From positions 1 to 32,340 of the forward strand of contig JAIRRY010000010.1 of the NCBI GenBank assembly GCA_031255735.1: 32,340 bases of DNA. The letters are read 5' to 3'. Source of the stretch: Candidatus Nomurabacteria bacterium (lineage in GTDB: Bacteria; Patescibacteriota; Saccharimonadia; Saccharimonadales; Saccharimonadaceae). The translations under genes and the position numbers were made by a program. Below, piece by piece: positions 1-8,261 of this stretch (the stretch's first letter is position 1; each line of letters begins with the position of its first letter). The notes under the pieces are model-generated. The model worked only from the letters and a program-made list of their open reading frames with translations, had not been told where the DNA came from and ran no database searches.

Positions 1-471
1 CTTGATCCAAGTGGGTTGCCTTCTACACTAACCCTGAATGTAGAGCTGCGCCAGCCAGTGGCGGCGTGGTCGCAAGATAGCAAAGATTTTTACGTTGACG
101 GCGACGGCAAGTCGTTTGAATATAGTTATCACGAACGTCCTACCTTAAACATCGTCGACGAGAACGAGCTGAGTGCTGAGTATAAGAACACGGCTATCGC
201 TAGTAACCGTTTTCTGCAAACTGTTGGCCGCCTGGTTACCGAGCTGGACGTGCGCCGGCTCACTGTCGAGAAACTGATTATCCCGCGTGGTATGGTGCGC
301 GAGATAGACGTGTTGGTGAAGGGGAGTGCGATACGTTTTAAGTTATCGGTCGATCGTTCGCCAGCCGAGCAGGCCGAAGATGTCGCTAGGGTGCTGAGGT
401 ATTTCAACGAGCGCGGCGAAGTGCCGCAATATGTAGATCTTAGGGTAGAGCAGAAGGCTTTTTACAAGTAG
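1..471 (+). CDS. FtsQ/DivIB-like cell division protein, 3' part
   Basis: The reading frame is open from base 1, so the gene begins outside the window. A TTG at 16 is in frame but is not a convincing start. The visible 156 residues look like the periplasmic part of FtsQ/DivIB: a short beta segment with ERQPVA-like wording (ELRQPVAAW), a YVDGDGKSFEY stretch typical of the region after the POTRA domain, then a C-terminal segment ending in YVDLRVEQKAFYK, which matches the usual YIDLR-type end. Members of this family are bitopic divisome proteins that link FtsL/FtsB to septal peptidoglycan synthesis. The N-terminal membrane segment and POTRA domain cannot be seen here. No cell-division gene follows it, so it is at the end of its cluster. 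Assignment rests on motif resemblance only. Confidence 0.65.
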   Translation, partial: LDPSGLPSTLTLNVELRQPVAAWSQDSKDFYVDGDGKSFEYSYHERPTLNIVDENELSAEYKNTAIASNRFLQTVGRLVTELDVRRLTVEKLIIPRGMVREIDVLVKGSAIRFKLSVDRSPAEQAEDVARVLRYFNERGEVPQYVDLRVEQKAFYK

Positions 472-509
472 GCTTTGAAAAATAGGCCTTTGCCCTAGTC
501 TGCTCTTTT

Positions 510-524
510 GTTCGGTTTTTGTTC
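510..524. promoter_or_regulatory. GTTC-N7-GTTC box, copy 1
   Basis: The 15-mer GTTCGGTTTTTGTTC is a direct repeat of GTTC with an 11-bp period. The same 15 bases occur again at 1060-1074. The GTTC-N7-GTTC layout is that of the LexA box known from Alphaproteobacteria. Whether a LexA of that specificity exists in this organism is unknown, so this is only a candidate operator. Confidence 0.3.
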
Positions 525-1059
525 TATAAATAGGACGTACACGTGGTAGGGCATATAAACACACAAAAATGCACAAAAAGCAAATATAGCAAAAAAGCAG
601 GGAAAAGTGGGGTAGTACAATAAAATTCGAAAAATGCAAATATGTGGAAAACCTAAGGCCAAGGTGCGTTGTAGATACGTCTACGGCTACCATGGCTGAT
701 ATGGTGTATGAACGGCTTAGGGCGTGGTATAAGGTGTAAAACAGCTAGCACTTAAGTGCTTAAATTGCCGAAATAAGTGCGCTATAAGCGTGTAGTACTT
801 CCCTCAAGGTGAAGAGTGGCTCATTTAGGCTCATTAGAGTACACGTCCTAAAAGGTATATTGTGCGACATTAAACTAACCAAACAAAGATGAGTGTTAGT
901 ACCTCTTTTCTGCTTATATTTATCCCTGTTTTTTATAACTGGTTTGAATTTAATATATTTCGCTATGGTCTGCCCTGTGCATGTCTGCACGTCCGCATGC
1001 CTGTGTGGCTGACTATATATTATTAACTATAACTACACCATGTTTCAGTGCACATTTAA

Positions 1060-1074
1060 GTTCGGTTTTTGTTC
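1060..1074. promoter_or_regulatory. GTTC-N7-GTTC box, copy 2
   Basis: Identical to the 15-mer at 510-524, 550 bp away in the same gene-free region and followed by GA instead of TA. Candidate operator; function inferred only from the repeated direct-repeat layout. Confidence 0.3.
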
Positions 1075-1160
1075 GATGCGCTGGTTATAGATATGAAGCA
1101 GCTGCAACTAAAGGTGGTTAATAGGGGTGAGGAAAGCTGTATTTCTCTGCTCTGCCTTAG

Positions 1161-1198
1161 TTAAAAAAAGACAGCCTCGGCTTAGAAACCGCCGAGGC
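1161..1198 (-). terminator. Rho-independent terminator of the 1229-1666 gene
   Basis: On the minus strand an 8-bp perfect stem GCCTCGGC/GCCGAGGC with a 9-nt loop is followed within 3 nt by seven T residues. It sits 30 bp beyond the stop codon of the small membrane protein gene. The plus-strand side has A rather than T residues, so it works in one direction only. Confidence 0.85.
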
Positions 1199-1228
1199 AA
1201 AAAAGAGAAGTTGGTAAGAGGAGTTTGA

Positions 1229-1666
1229 TCAGATTAGTAGTGCAACTATACACAACGACAGTTGTATATAGTTTAGTACCATGTCATGCCAGGTATTACC
1301 TGTCATGTCATACTTTTTAAGTACAACTTGGCATGACATGGTCGCAACCATTATACAACTAAAAACTATAGTTGTTATTAATGGTTGTGCATTGGCGGCC
1401 GATAGCTTTATGGCGGCCGCCACCGCCATTACGGCGATAAAGACGCCACCCATTGACTGGGTGAACGCCAACCAGCCAGTGGCTGGTTTCACCAGCTTCC
1501 ACCATCTCACGACGGCGTCAACCATGATGTCGCATAGGAGCCATGCGACTACCATGGCGGCTAGTGCTATCTGCCATCGGATTTTAACCAATGGCAGTAA
1601 AATGCATACGAACGACATAAGTCGTATCGCGGCCCCATAGTATGGGACCATATTGATGACGCTCAT
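1229..1666 (-). CDS. Small multi-pass membrane protein, unknown function
   Basis: 145 residues with about four or five hydrophobic segments (roughly residues 12-27, 31-50, 68-88, 94-112 and 128-144) separated by short basic loops (VVRWWKLVK around residue 55). I do not recognise a family. It is a self-contained unit: a near-consensus promoter at 1735-1763, a purine-rich ribosome binding site (GAGAGGGGGTGA) ahead of the ATG at 1666, and a strong terminator at 1161-1198. The last 145 bp of the coding region are unusual because they consist almost wholly of three inverted repeats, so the C-terminal segment (TMSCQ, TWHDMV) is encoded by palindromic DNA. Confidence 0.75.
   Translation of the reverse strand: MSVINMVPYYGAAIRLMSFVCILLPLVKIRWQIALAAMVVAWLLCDIMVDAVVRWWKLVKPATGWLAFTQSMGGVFIAVMAVAAAIKLSAANAQPLITTIVFSCIMVATMSCQVVLKKYDMTGNTWHDMVLNYIQLSLCIVALLI
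1244..1387. repeat. Three inverted repeats inside a coding region
   Basis: Three back-to-back dyads are present. Arms 1244-1256 and 1261-1273 match at 12 of 13 positions with a 4-nt loop. Arms 1278-1291 and 1329-1342 (ACCATGTCATGCCA and its complement) match perfectly over 14 bp. The third is a nested pair with outer arms 1345-1353/1379-1387 and inner arms 1355-1361/1369-1375. All lie in the C-terminal codons of the small membrane protein gene. Confidence 0.8.
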
Positions 1667-1734
1667 TTTGCGTCACCCCCTCTCTAAAAATATACAAACA
1701 CTGAGCAACCGTATGTTACCCAGAATGCGGCTTA

Positions 1735-1763
1735 ATTGTACCACCCATGAGCGGTATTGTCAA
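1735..1763 (-). promoter_or_regulatory. Promoter of the 1229-1666 gene
   Basis: Minus strand: TTGACA, a 17-nt spacer, then TACAAT, predicting a start near 1728 and a leader of about 60 nt ahead of the ATG at 1666. This is a near-perfect housekeeping-sigma promoter. Confidence 0.8.
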
Positions 1764-1798
1764 TAATTCATAGTGAGAGCAGTTCAGTATTTAACTTA

Positions 1799-4594
1799 CT
1801 ATTTTTTGTTTGCACTGTGGCGTGGGTGACGCGAATGTTTAATGTAAACGGTTGTTGGGTCGTTGTTTGGCGGCGTTTTGCCGGCCTTCGGGGCTGGTGG
1901 TGTAGGCTTAGGTGTGGTTTTAAGCTTATTAGCAGCAGGCCTAGCGGTTGGCTTAGCCGGCTCAGTAGCTGGCTTTGGCGCTACGGTTTCCGTTTTGGTG
2001 GCGGCTTGTTTGCTTCTTTCATAGAGCGCCGACAGGTCTTTCAAGGTAGTTTTGGGTACACGATTCTCAGCCTTAGAAGGGCTAATTTTAGCTTTATTTA
2101 ATATAATTTGTGGCTTTGCGGCTGCGCCTTCGGCCTGCGCACCACGAGCGTGAATCTCTTCTTTATATACTGTGGGCGAGGCGATAATTTCGGCAATTTC
2201 ACGCTCTACTTCTGCCCTACTCCGCGCAAAACTATGGCGCGAGTTTTCGATAATCGTGCTAGAATGGTCGGTTTGTGGTGTAGGTAAGTTTAGTGTAGTT
2301 GCGCTAAACGCGGGAGCTTTTTCGCCGTTAATAATCATATTGATAATAAAATGGCGGTTGTGGATTTGCAGCAAGTCACCTTCTTCAAACTGCGGCTCGA
2401 ACTGCTTAGCCAGCATTGGAGCGTCGTCGGCTGAGACACGGAACGAAATCATAGTGCCTACGTTGCCAAACACGGCGTCGCGCACCGACTCGGTCATCTG
2501 CGAGATATACTGGTTGGCCACAGTGAGGTTTAGGCCATATTTACGGGCTTCAGAAAGAATAACCGCGAACGAATCGGTGGCGAAGTTTTGGAACTCGTCT
2601 ACATACAGATAAAACGGGCGGCGGTCGGCCAAGTCGGAAATATCGCTACGGCTCATGGCGGCTAACTGCACTTTTGTAACCAAAAACGCGCCTAAAATTG
2701 CAGCATTATCTTCACCAATAAGCCCTTTTGATAGGTTAACAATGAGAATTTTGCCGTTGTCCATAATCTCGCGGATATTGAATGAGCTTTTGGGCTGGCC
2801 AACAATGTTGCGGATGATAGGGTTAGCCGTGAAAGCACCAACCTTATTTAGCACTGGTGCGATAGCTTCGTTTACCTGTTTCTCGCTCCACTGACCAAAC
2901 TCGGCTTTCCAGAATTGCAGCACCGATACGTCTTTGCAGTATTCCAGCGTGTCTTTGCGGAAGTTTTTGTCGGTAAGCATGCGCGTAATATCAAGCATGG
3001 TGGCGTCTGGCCTATCGAGCAGTGCCAAAATAGTGTAGCGCAGCACATATTCCAAGCGCGGCCCCCAACTGTCGCCGAACATACGCTTCAGCACGCCGAT
3101 AACCTCAGAACTAATGTTTGGCTTGCGGTTTTGATCGGTCACCTCAAGCGGGTTAAAGGCCACGGGGTACATGGTATCGGCTGGGTTGAAATACACTACG
3201 TCGCTTATGCGTTCTTTAGGTATGAAACGCATATTGTTGATGGCAAAATCGCCATGCGGGTCGATAATGGCGTAACCCTGGTTGTGATAAATATCGGAAA
3301 GCGCGAATAGTTCCAACATGCCCGACTTTCCTGCTCCAGTTTGGCCAATAATGTAAACGTGGCGTGAACGGTCGCGGCGCAACATACCGAATTGATGGTT
3401 GATACCGCGGAAGTTAGTTAGTCCAAATGCGCTGATGTTTTCATCTACTACTGGGTCGCCAGTTAATACGGGTAACTTGGCGGGCGGCTCGGCAGTTTTA
3501 TTGCTTGCCCATACTACGTTTGGTGTTTCTACACTAGTGTGCGGCAAGTGGTATACGCTAGCGAGCTCTTGAATGTTGAGTACAAAACCTTTTTCAGCAA
3601 AACGGCGTTGTTTGTAAGCTTCCACCACACTGCGGTCGAATGTGCCATTAACTTGCTTAAAACCGTTTAAGTTGGTGCTGTTGTATTGCTTGAACGTGCC
3701 TGCTAAGGCTTGCATATGCAGCTTAGCGTTGGTTTGGTTGTTGCCCAGATACATTAGGCGGACTTTAACGCGGTAACCTAGCTTTGCGGCTTTTTCTCCG
3801 GCTTTGCTGATACGCGTTTTGTCGCGTTCGCTCAGCTCTACAGTGGTCGGCGAACTAGTTCCACCTTCTGGCGGTTTCCACAGGGCGGCCAAAGCCTCCA
3901 AAAACCAACGAAAGTCGAACCCGCCGCCACTGCTTAGTTTGAATAATCCACCGCCGTTTTTTACGCGGCGCACCCAGGCTTCAGACTGCTTGTGCCAATT
4001 GTCGGCAATTGGGCGAACCAGCATCTGAATCCACAGTTCTTCGTCGATAGATTCAAGCTTGGCTAATGTTCCAGTTACACCCGCTAATGGGTCAACTTCA
4101 AAGCTCTCGAAGGTTTTAATTGGCAGTGCTTCGTCGTCGGTTAAAATGATTTCAGAGCTATAGATAACAGGGTGGTCTTTGGAATGGTTTACGTAATCCT
4201 CTTTAGACTCGTAAATCTGCACCGTTGGGTACTGCGAGTAAATCTGCCCCTCTACGAAACTTTGTAGAATTTTCGGCACCCAAACATAGAAGCGGATTTG
4301 GCGATTAACGCTGGCGATCTCAAACCCAAGGTGCTCTTGTACACCGTTGTTTATTTTGAGCTCGTTGGCGTCGCGCAAAATTCCGTGTAAGCTGGCGAAA
4401 AGTTGTTCGGCGGCCAACTCTTTTTTATCGTTAGTGCGCGGAATTTCAAGTATTAAAAGCACACTTTCAATGTCGGCTGCTTTAATTTGGTCAATTTTTT
4501 TATAATTGCGATAAGTTAAGTACGACAGCACCACAACCAGAGGTAGCCAAACCCATGGCTGCAGAATAAAACTTATAATACTTGCGAAAATCAT
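1799..4594 (-). CDS. VirD4/TraG-like membrane-anchored ATPase
   Basis: 931 residues. An N-terminal hydrophobic segment (about residues 4-26) is followed by a long domain of mixed fold, then a RecA-like motor with Walker A GQTGAGKSG near residue 418, IIDPHGDF about 30 residues later, and Walker B FYLYVDEFQNF near residue 661, followed by a sensor-like VANQYISQM. This is the architecture of type IV secretion coupling proteins and related DUF87/TraG ATPases that move DNA or protein through a membrane channel. The last about 130 residues are rich in Lys, Pro and Ala and look disordered. No other secretion genes (VirB4, VirB6, pilins) lie in the window, so the partner channel is not evident. It starts 51 bp after the regulator gene at 4646 and is probably co-transcribed with it. 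The substrate is unknown. Confidence 0.8.
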   Translation of the reverse strand: MIFASIISFILQPWVWLPLVVVLSYLTYRNYKKIDQIKAADIESVLLILEIPRTNDKKELAAEQLFASLHGILRDANELKINNGVQEHLGFEIASVNRQIRFYVWVPKILQSFVEGQIYSQYPTVQIYESKEDYVNHSKDHPVIYSSEIILTDDEALPIKTFESFEVDPLAGVTGTLAKLESIDEELWIQMLVRPIADNWHKQSEAWVRRVKNGGGLFKLSSGGGFDFRWFLEALAALWKPPEGGTSSPTTVELSERDKTRISKAGEKAAKLGYRVKVRLMYLGNNQTNAKLHMQALAGTFKQYNSTNLNGFKQVNGTFDRSVVEAYKQRRFAEKGFVLNIQELASVYHLPHTSVETPNVVWASNKTAEPPAKLPVLTGDPVVDENISAFGLTNFRGINHQFGMLRRDRSRHVYIIGQTGAGKSGMLELFALSDIYHNQGYAIIDPHGDFAINNMRFIPKERISDVVYFNPADTMYPVAFNPLEVTDQNRKPNISSEVIGVLKRMFGDSWGPRLEYVLRYTILALLDRPDATMLDITRMLTDKNFRKDTLEYCKDVSVLQFWKAEFGQWSEKQVNEAIAPVLNKVGAFTANPIIRNIVGQPKSSFNIREIMDNGKILIVNLSKGLIGEDNAAILGAFLVTKVQLAAMSRSDISDLADRRPFYLYVDEFQNFATDSFAVILSEARKYGLNLTVANQYISQMTESVRDAVFGNVGTMISFRVSADDAPMLAKQFEPQFEEGDLLQIHNRHFIINMIINGEKAPAFSATTLNLPTPQTDHSSTIIENSRHSFARSRAEVEREIAEIIASPTVYKEEIHARGAQAEGAAAKPQIILNKAKISPSKAENRVPKTTLKDLSALYERSKQAATKTETVAPKPATEPAKPTARPAANKLKTTPKPTPPAPKAGKTPPNNDPTTVYIKHSRHPRHSANKK

Positions 4595-4645
4595 TGTTCT
4601 AATGTCTATTTTCTCACCTGGTCGCCATTAGCGCAACCTCTGGTG

Positions 4646-5707
4646 TTATTTTTTGCTTTCGTCGTCGGCTAGAATGTAATCGGCTTTACCAACGCGTTTA
4701 AACTGCGGCTTGCTTTGCAAGTTGAGTAATACGGTGGTAGCCTTCACCTGGCGGTTCTTTAAAACACGCTTTACAACTTCGTCGCGGTAAACTGGTTCAC
4801 CGGCGTCGCGTAAGACTTTTTCAATCATGTCTGTAACGGTGCCACGCGTGTAACCCCAGCTAGCCAGAGCATAAATACCACGGCCAATCAGCACAAAGCG
4901 GTCATCTTTGATGAGCTCGTTGTGAATAGCTTGAGTTGTAACGTTTTTGCGCTTAAAATCGCTTTTTGAAATTGCGCTGCTAATTTCTGAAAAATGCATT
5001 GGCTGCTTGTTTTCCTCAAGAACCACGAAGATTTTGTCGCGGATATTGCGCGGGTTGACGGTTGGCCACTTGGTAAGCCCCCACAAGCCGTTTAGGCTGG
5101 TTAGATTTTTACTAACACTGGCTAGTGCGCTGATATGTGATGGGTGTTCGTAATCAAGCTTTTCGTCAAGTTCCTCGGCGGTAATAGGCGCTTTGTTTTC
5201 CTTGATAAGCTTGGCGATTTCATCGGTGCGCTTCTTGATACTGTCTTCGTTGCCGTACTCAGCAATGCCGACCGCTTGGTAATAGTAGTCGTTTTCGTGC
5301 ACAATGGCCAGATTGTCGGAGATTTCACCCAAGAAGGCCACGGCGGCGCGTTCGGTGGCATTAGTGTCACGCTCTAAAAGCTTATCTGTTAGGTCGCTAA
5401 CTTTGGCTACGCGCCCCATTTCGGTTAGGCTACGAATGACGAGCTTTTCTGCAGCTGGTAGGTCGATGGCTTTGCCATCTTCGGCCGACATTTTCAAGCG
5501 GATAAGAATGGCTTTTTCGAGCTGGCGAACGCGTTCACGCGTAATATTTAGCATCTCGCCGATCTGTTCTAGGGTTTCTTTGCGCTCTTTGATTCCAAAG
5601 CGACGAACGATGATTTCTTTCTCGCGGTCTTGATCAATAACGCTTAATATACTATCAATAGCCTTATTTATAATATTTAGATTTGTATCTGTCGAGCTAT
5701 TCGTCAT
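4646..5707 (-). CDS. Sigma region 4 plus HARE-HTH transcription regulator
   Basis: 353 residues. Residues about 25-80 form a sigma-70 region 4 helix-turn-helix: EKEIIVRRFG, then LEQIGEMLNITRERVRQLEK, the segment that in sigma factors contacts the -35 element. No region 2 is present, so it cannot be a complete sigma factor. The rest contains winged-helix modules of the HARE-HTH type, seen in the RNA polymerase delta subunit and chromatin proteins (a segment near MHFSEISSAIS, another near PVYRDEVVKRVL). It is likely an RNA-polymerase-associated regulator. The ATG at 5707 has a good ribosome binding site (GAGAGG). Two promoter-like sequences lie upstream (5755-5783, 5813-5821). It is followed by the VirD4-like ATPase. 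Confidence 0.75.
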   Translation of the reverse strand: MTNSSTDTNLNIINKAIDSILSVIDQDREKEIIVRRFGIKERKETLEQIGEMLNITRERVRQLEKAILIRLKMSAEDGKAIDLPAAEKLVIRSLTEMGRVAKVSDLTDKLLERDTNATERAAVAFLGEISDNLAIVHENDYYYQAVGIAEYGNEDSIKKRTDEIAKLIKENKAPITAEELDEKLDYEHPSHISALASVSKNLTSLNGLWGLTKWPTVNPRNIRDKIFVVLEENKQPMHFSEISSAISKSDFKRKNVTTQAIHNELIKDDRFVLIGRGIYALASWGYTRGTVTDMIEKVLRDAGEPVYRDEVVKRVLKNRQVKATTVLLNLQSKPQFKRVGKADYILADDESKK

Positions 5708-5754
5708 GGTTTCCTCTCGTCGCCACCATTAATTTGTTATCAGATTATAGCTAT

Positions 5755-5783
5755 ATACTATAATATATTAATTTTAATGTCAA
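5755..5783 (-). promoter_or_regulatory. Proximal promoter of the sigma4/HARE-HTH gene
   Basis: Minus strand: TTGACA, 17-nt spacer, TAGTAT (an alternative TATAGT overlaps at a 15-nt spacer). The leader would be about 40 nt and include the ribosome binding site. Confidence 0.6.
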
Positions 5784-5812
5784 CCTCTAAACGCGGTCAA
5801 ACTTATTCTATT

Positions 5813-5821
5813 ATTATATCA
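5813..5821 (-). promoter_or_regulatory. Extended -10 promoter between topA and the next gene
   Basis: Minus strand TGATATAAT, a TGn extended -10. A hairpin (ACAA, CTTGCGGCAAG, TTGT) at about 5821-5840, just past the topA stop, overlaps the upstream side and could serve as a weak topA terminator. Confidence 0.5.
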
Positions 5822-5850
5822 CAAGCTTGCCGCAAGTTGTAAATAATTAT

Positions 5851-8163
5851 CTAAGACTTTTTTGTGCGGCGTTTTACTGGTTTTTTGCGAGTGGCTGCTC
5901 GGCGCGGTGCTTTACGAGCTGGTGCTTTCTCGAGTAATTCTTTGGCGCGTTCTTCTGTCACACTTTTTGGGTCTTCATCTTTTGGTATCTTGGCGTTTTT
6001 TGTGCCGTCAGTCACATATGGGCCAAAACGGCCATTTAGCACCTTAATCTTGCCGAAGTCGGCGATATTTTTCTCAGCTTCAGCTTTGAGTTTGGCAGCG
6101 TAAAGCTCAAGGGCTTCTTCAAGTGTGATATCGAATGGGTCATGCGGCTTAATGCTTACAAACAACTTACCAACCTGGATATATGGGCCAAAACGGCCGA
6201 TATTGGCTTTGATTTCATCGCCAGCTTCAGTTTTGCCAACCAGGCGTGGCAGCTTAAACATCTCTAGCGCTTGGTCTAGTTTTACGTCTTTTAAGTTTAC
6301 GCCAGTAGGCAGTGGCGCGAATTTAGGAGTTTCGTCGTCTTCTGCCGCGCCAAGCTGTAACATAGGGCCAAAACGGCCAAGCTTGGCTAGTACCACGCGC
6401 CCTGTTTTGGGGTCTACGCCCAGTTCGCGGGCGTTTACCACTTCGCTGCGCTCAATTGTTCCCGATTTCTCGATTAGCTCATGGAATGGTTTGTAGAAGG
6501 CGTCGAGCATTTTTACTTGGTCGAGCTTGCCGTCGGCCACTTCGTCCAACTCTTCCTCGATCTCGGCTGTAAAGTCGTAATCTACGATAGAGCTGAAAAA
6601 CTTAACCAAAAAGTCGTTTAACACTTCTCCAGCAGGAGTCGGAATTAACTTACCCTTGTCTGCCCCTGTCTTTTCTTGCACCACCTCTCTTTTGAGAGTC
6701 GAGCCTTGCAAGCGCAGCTCTACAGCGTCGCGTTCTTTGCCTTCGCCAATGCCTTTTTCTACGTATCCACGAGTTTGAATGTTTTCTAGGATAGTGGCGT
6801 AGGTGCTCGGGCGACCAATGCCAAGCGACTCGAGTTTTTTAACCAGCGACCCTTCAGTGTAGCGGGCGGGCGGTAGGCTGAACTTCTGGCGTGCTACTAT
6901 CTCGTTAGCGTCTAGTTTGTCACCTGTGGTGAGTTTTGGCAGTATAACCTCTTTGCCACCACCGTAAACTTTCAAGAAACCGTCGAAAACCACCACCTCG
7001 CCTTTGGCTTCGAACACTTGCTTGTGATCACTAATGTCGATCGTCACGGTTGTTTTTTCAAGCTCGGCAGACGCCATTTGGCTAGCCAATGTACGAGATC
7101 TAATCAGTTCGTAGACTTTTTTGTCGTAGGCCGTTGCTCCAGCGCTGGCCACGCTAATATCTGTAGGGCGGATGGCTTCGTGGGCTTCCTGCGCGTTGGC
7201 GTTTTTCGTCTTGAATTGGCGAATTTTGAGGTATTTCTTGCCAAATTCATCCTCAATATAATTACCTATTGCTCCTAAAGCCTGGTTACTCAGAGCGGTT
7301 GAGTCGGTGCGCATATAGGTAATATTACCCTGTTGGTACAATTTTTGCGCCGCATTCATGGTGGTGCGTGCCGAGTAGCCAAACCGAGCGTTGGCTTCTT
7401 GCTGCAGGGTAGACGTCGTAAACGGCGCTGAGGGGTTGCGCGTGCCTGGTGTGGTCTGTATACCCAAAATGCTATATAAAGCGCCAATAAGGCTGTTTAA
7501 AAAGCTCTGGGCGGACTTTTCACTACTAAATACCTCGTTTAATTCACCCTTGAGCTCGTCTTTGCCATGCGCGAACACGCCTGTGATTTTGAAGGTTTCT
7601 TCGGGCTTAAAGGCGTCAATTTCACGCTCGCGCTCTACAATTAGCCTAAGCGCGGGGCTTTGCACGCGGCCAGCGCTTTTGCCGCCTGGAACTTTACGCC
7701 ACACCACGGGGCTTAGCTCGTAACCTACCAGCCTATCTAGCGCCTGCCTGGCCTGTTGTGCTTGTACTAGGTCCATATCAATGGTGCGCGGTTTAGCGAT
7801 AGCCTCTTCCACGGCACTTTTGGTGATTTCATGATACTCAATACGTTTGGTGGTTTTAGGGTTGAGTTTTAATACTTCGCTAAGATGCCAAGCAATAGCT
7901 TCACCCTCGCGGTCGGGGTCAGTGGCCAGCCACACTTCGTCCACTTTCTCGGCGGCTTTTTTAAGCTCACTTACCACCTTTTTTTTAGCGGGGTCAACTT
8001 CGTACTTAGTTTTAAACCCGTTCCCTACATCTATAGCGTTGTTATCTTTTGGCGGAATTTGCCGAATATGCCCTATACTACTTAATACCTTAAAATCTTT
8101 GCCTAGGTATTTTTCGATGGTTTTTGCTTTTGCGGGGCTTTCTACTATTACTAAGTTCTTCAT
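5851..8163 (-). CDS. topA: DNA topoisomerase I
   Basis: 770 residues. It relaxes negatively supercoiled DNA by a transient 5'-phosphotyrosine link. The N-terminal TOPRIM domain (KNLVIVESPAKAKTIEKYLG, then the acidic motif ATDPDREGEAIAWHL near residue 82) binds Mg2+. The catalytic tyrosine lies in the GNITYMRTDS motif near residue 283. The C-terminal third carries three GRFGP repeats (LGRFGPMLQLG, IGRFGPYIQVG, NGRFGPYVTDG) of the Toprim_C_Rpt type in place of zinc fingers. The protein ends in a Lys/Arg-rich tail that should bind DNA. The repeats show in the DNA as three copies of GGGCCAAAACGGCC. The ATG at 8163 lies 8 nt after a possible extended -10, so the mRNA may be leaderless. Confidence 0.97.
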   Translation of the reverse strand: MKNLVIVESPAKAKTIEKYLGKDFKVLSSIGHIRQIPPKDNNAIDVGNGFKTKYEVDPAKKKVVSELKKAAEKVDEVWLATDPDREGEAIAWHLSEVLKLNPKTTKRIEYHEITKSAVEEAIAKPRTIDMDLVQAQQARQALDRLVGYELSPVVWRKVPGGKSAGRVQSPALRLIVEREREIDAFKPEETFKITGVFAHGKDELKGELNEVFSSEKSAQSFLNSLIGALYSILGIQTTPGTRNPSAPFTTSTLQQEANARFGYSARTTMNAAQKLYQQGNITYMRTDSTALSNQALGAIGNYIEDEFGKKYLKIRQFKTKNANAQEAHEAIRPTDISVASAGATAYDKKVYELIRSRTLASQMASAELEKTTVTIDISDHKQVFEAKGEVVVFDGFLKVYGGGKEVILPKLTTGDKLDANEIVARQKFSLPPARYTEGSLVKKLESLGIGRPSTYATILENIQTRGYVEKGIGEGKERDAVELRLQGSTLKREVVQEKTGADKGKLIPTPAGEVLNDFLVKFFSSIVDYDFTAEIEEELDEVADGKLDQVKMLDAFYKPFHELIEKSGTIERSEVVNARELGVDPKTGRVVLAKLGRFGPMLQLGAAEDDETPKFAPLPTGVNLKDVKLDQALEMFKLPRLVGKTEAGDEIKANIGRFGPYIQVGKLFVSIKPHDPFDITLEEALELYAAKLKAEAEKNIADFGKIKVLNGRFGPYVTDGTKNAKIPKDEDPKSVTEERAKELLEKAPARKAPRRAATRKKPVKRRTKKS

Positions 8164-8171
8164 TGCATTCT

Positions 8172-8180
8172 AATTAATCA
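8172..8180 (-). promoter_or_regulatory. Possible topA promoter with very short leader
   Basis: Minus strand TGATTAATT with TTGACT 18 nt upstream of the hexamer. The -10 ends 8 nt before the ATG. A competing TAGAAT lies 5 nt further downstream. Confidence 0.4.
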
Positions 8181-8261
8181 CAGCCCGCGGGTAAAAGTCA
8201 AAAAATGGGCTACATTGGCACTGCTGACAGAGTTTAGTGGTGCTCATGAACATCTCGGTAA

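Larger units (their letters stand above)
472..1228. other. 757-bp gene-free region
   Basis: No convincing protein gene is seen on either strand; the longest frames lack a ribosome binding site and a family resemblance. The stretch is AT-rich and contains two identical 15-mers of the form GTTC-N7-GTTC (510-524 and 1060-1074), a small hairpin GTGCA-TGTC-TGCAC near 976-989, and a minus-strand terminator at its right end. It may hold regulatory sites or an unrecognised RNA, but no known RNA family was recognised. Confidence 0.5.

Noticed and set aside
760-990. 76-codon minus-strand frame in the gene-free region
   Set aside because: No ribosome binding site, no promoter, no family resemblance, and a residue composition like random AT-rich DNA.
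1281-1640. Plus-strand frame opposite the small membrane protein
   Set aside because: It is the complement of a gene that has its own promoter, ribosome binding site and terminator; it is open partly because of the palindromes.
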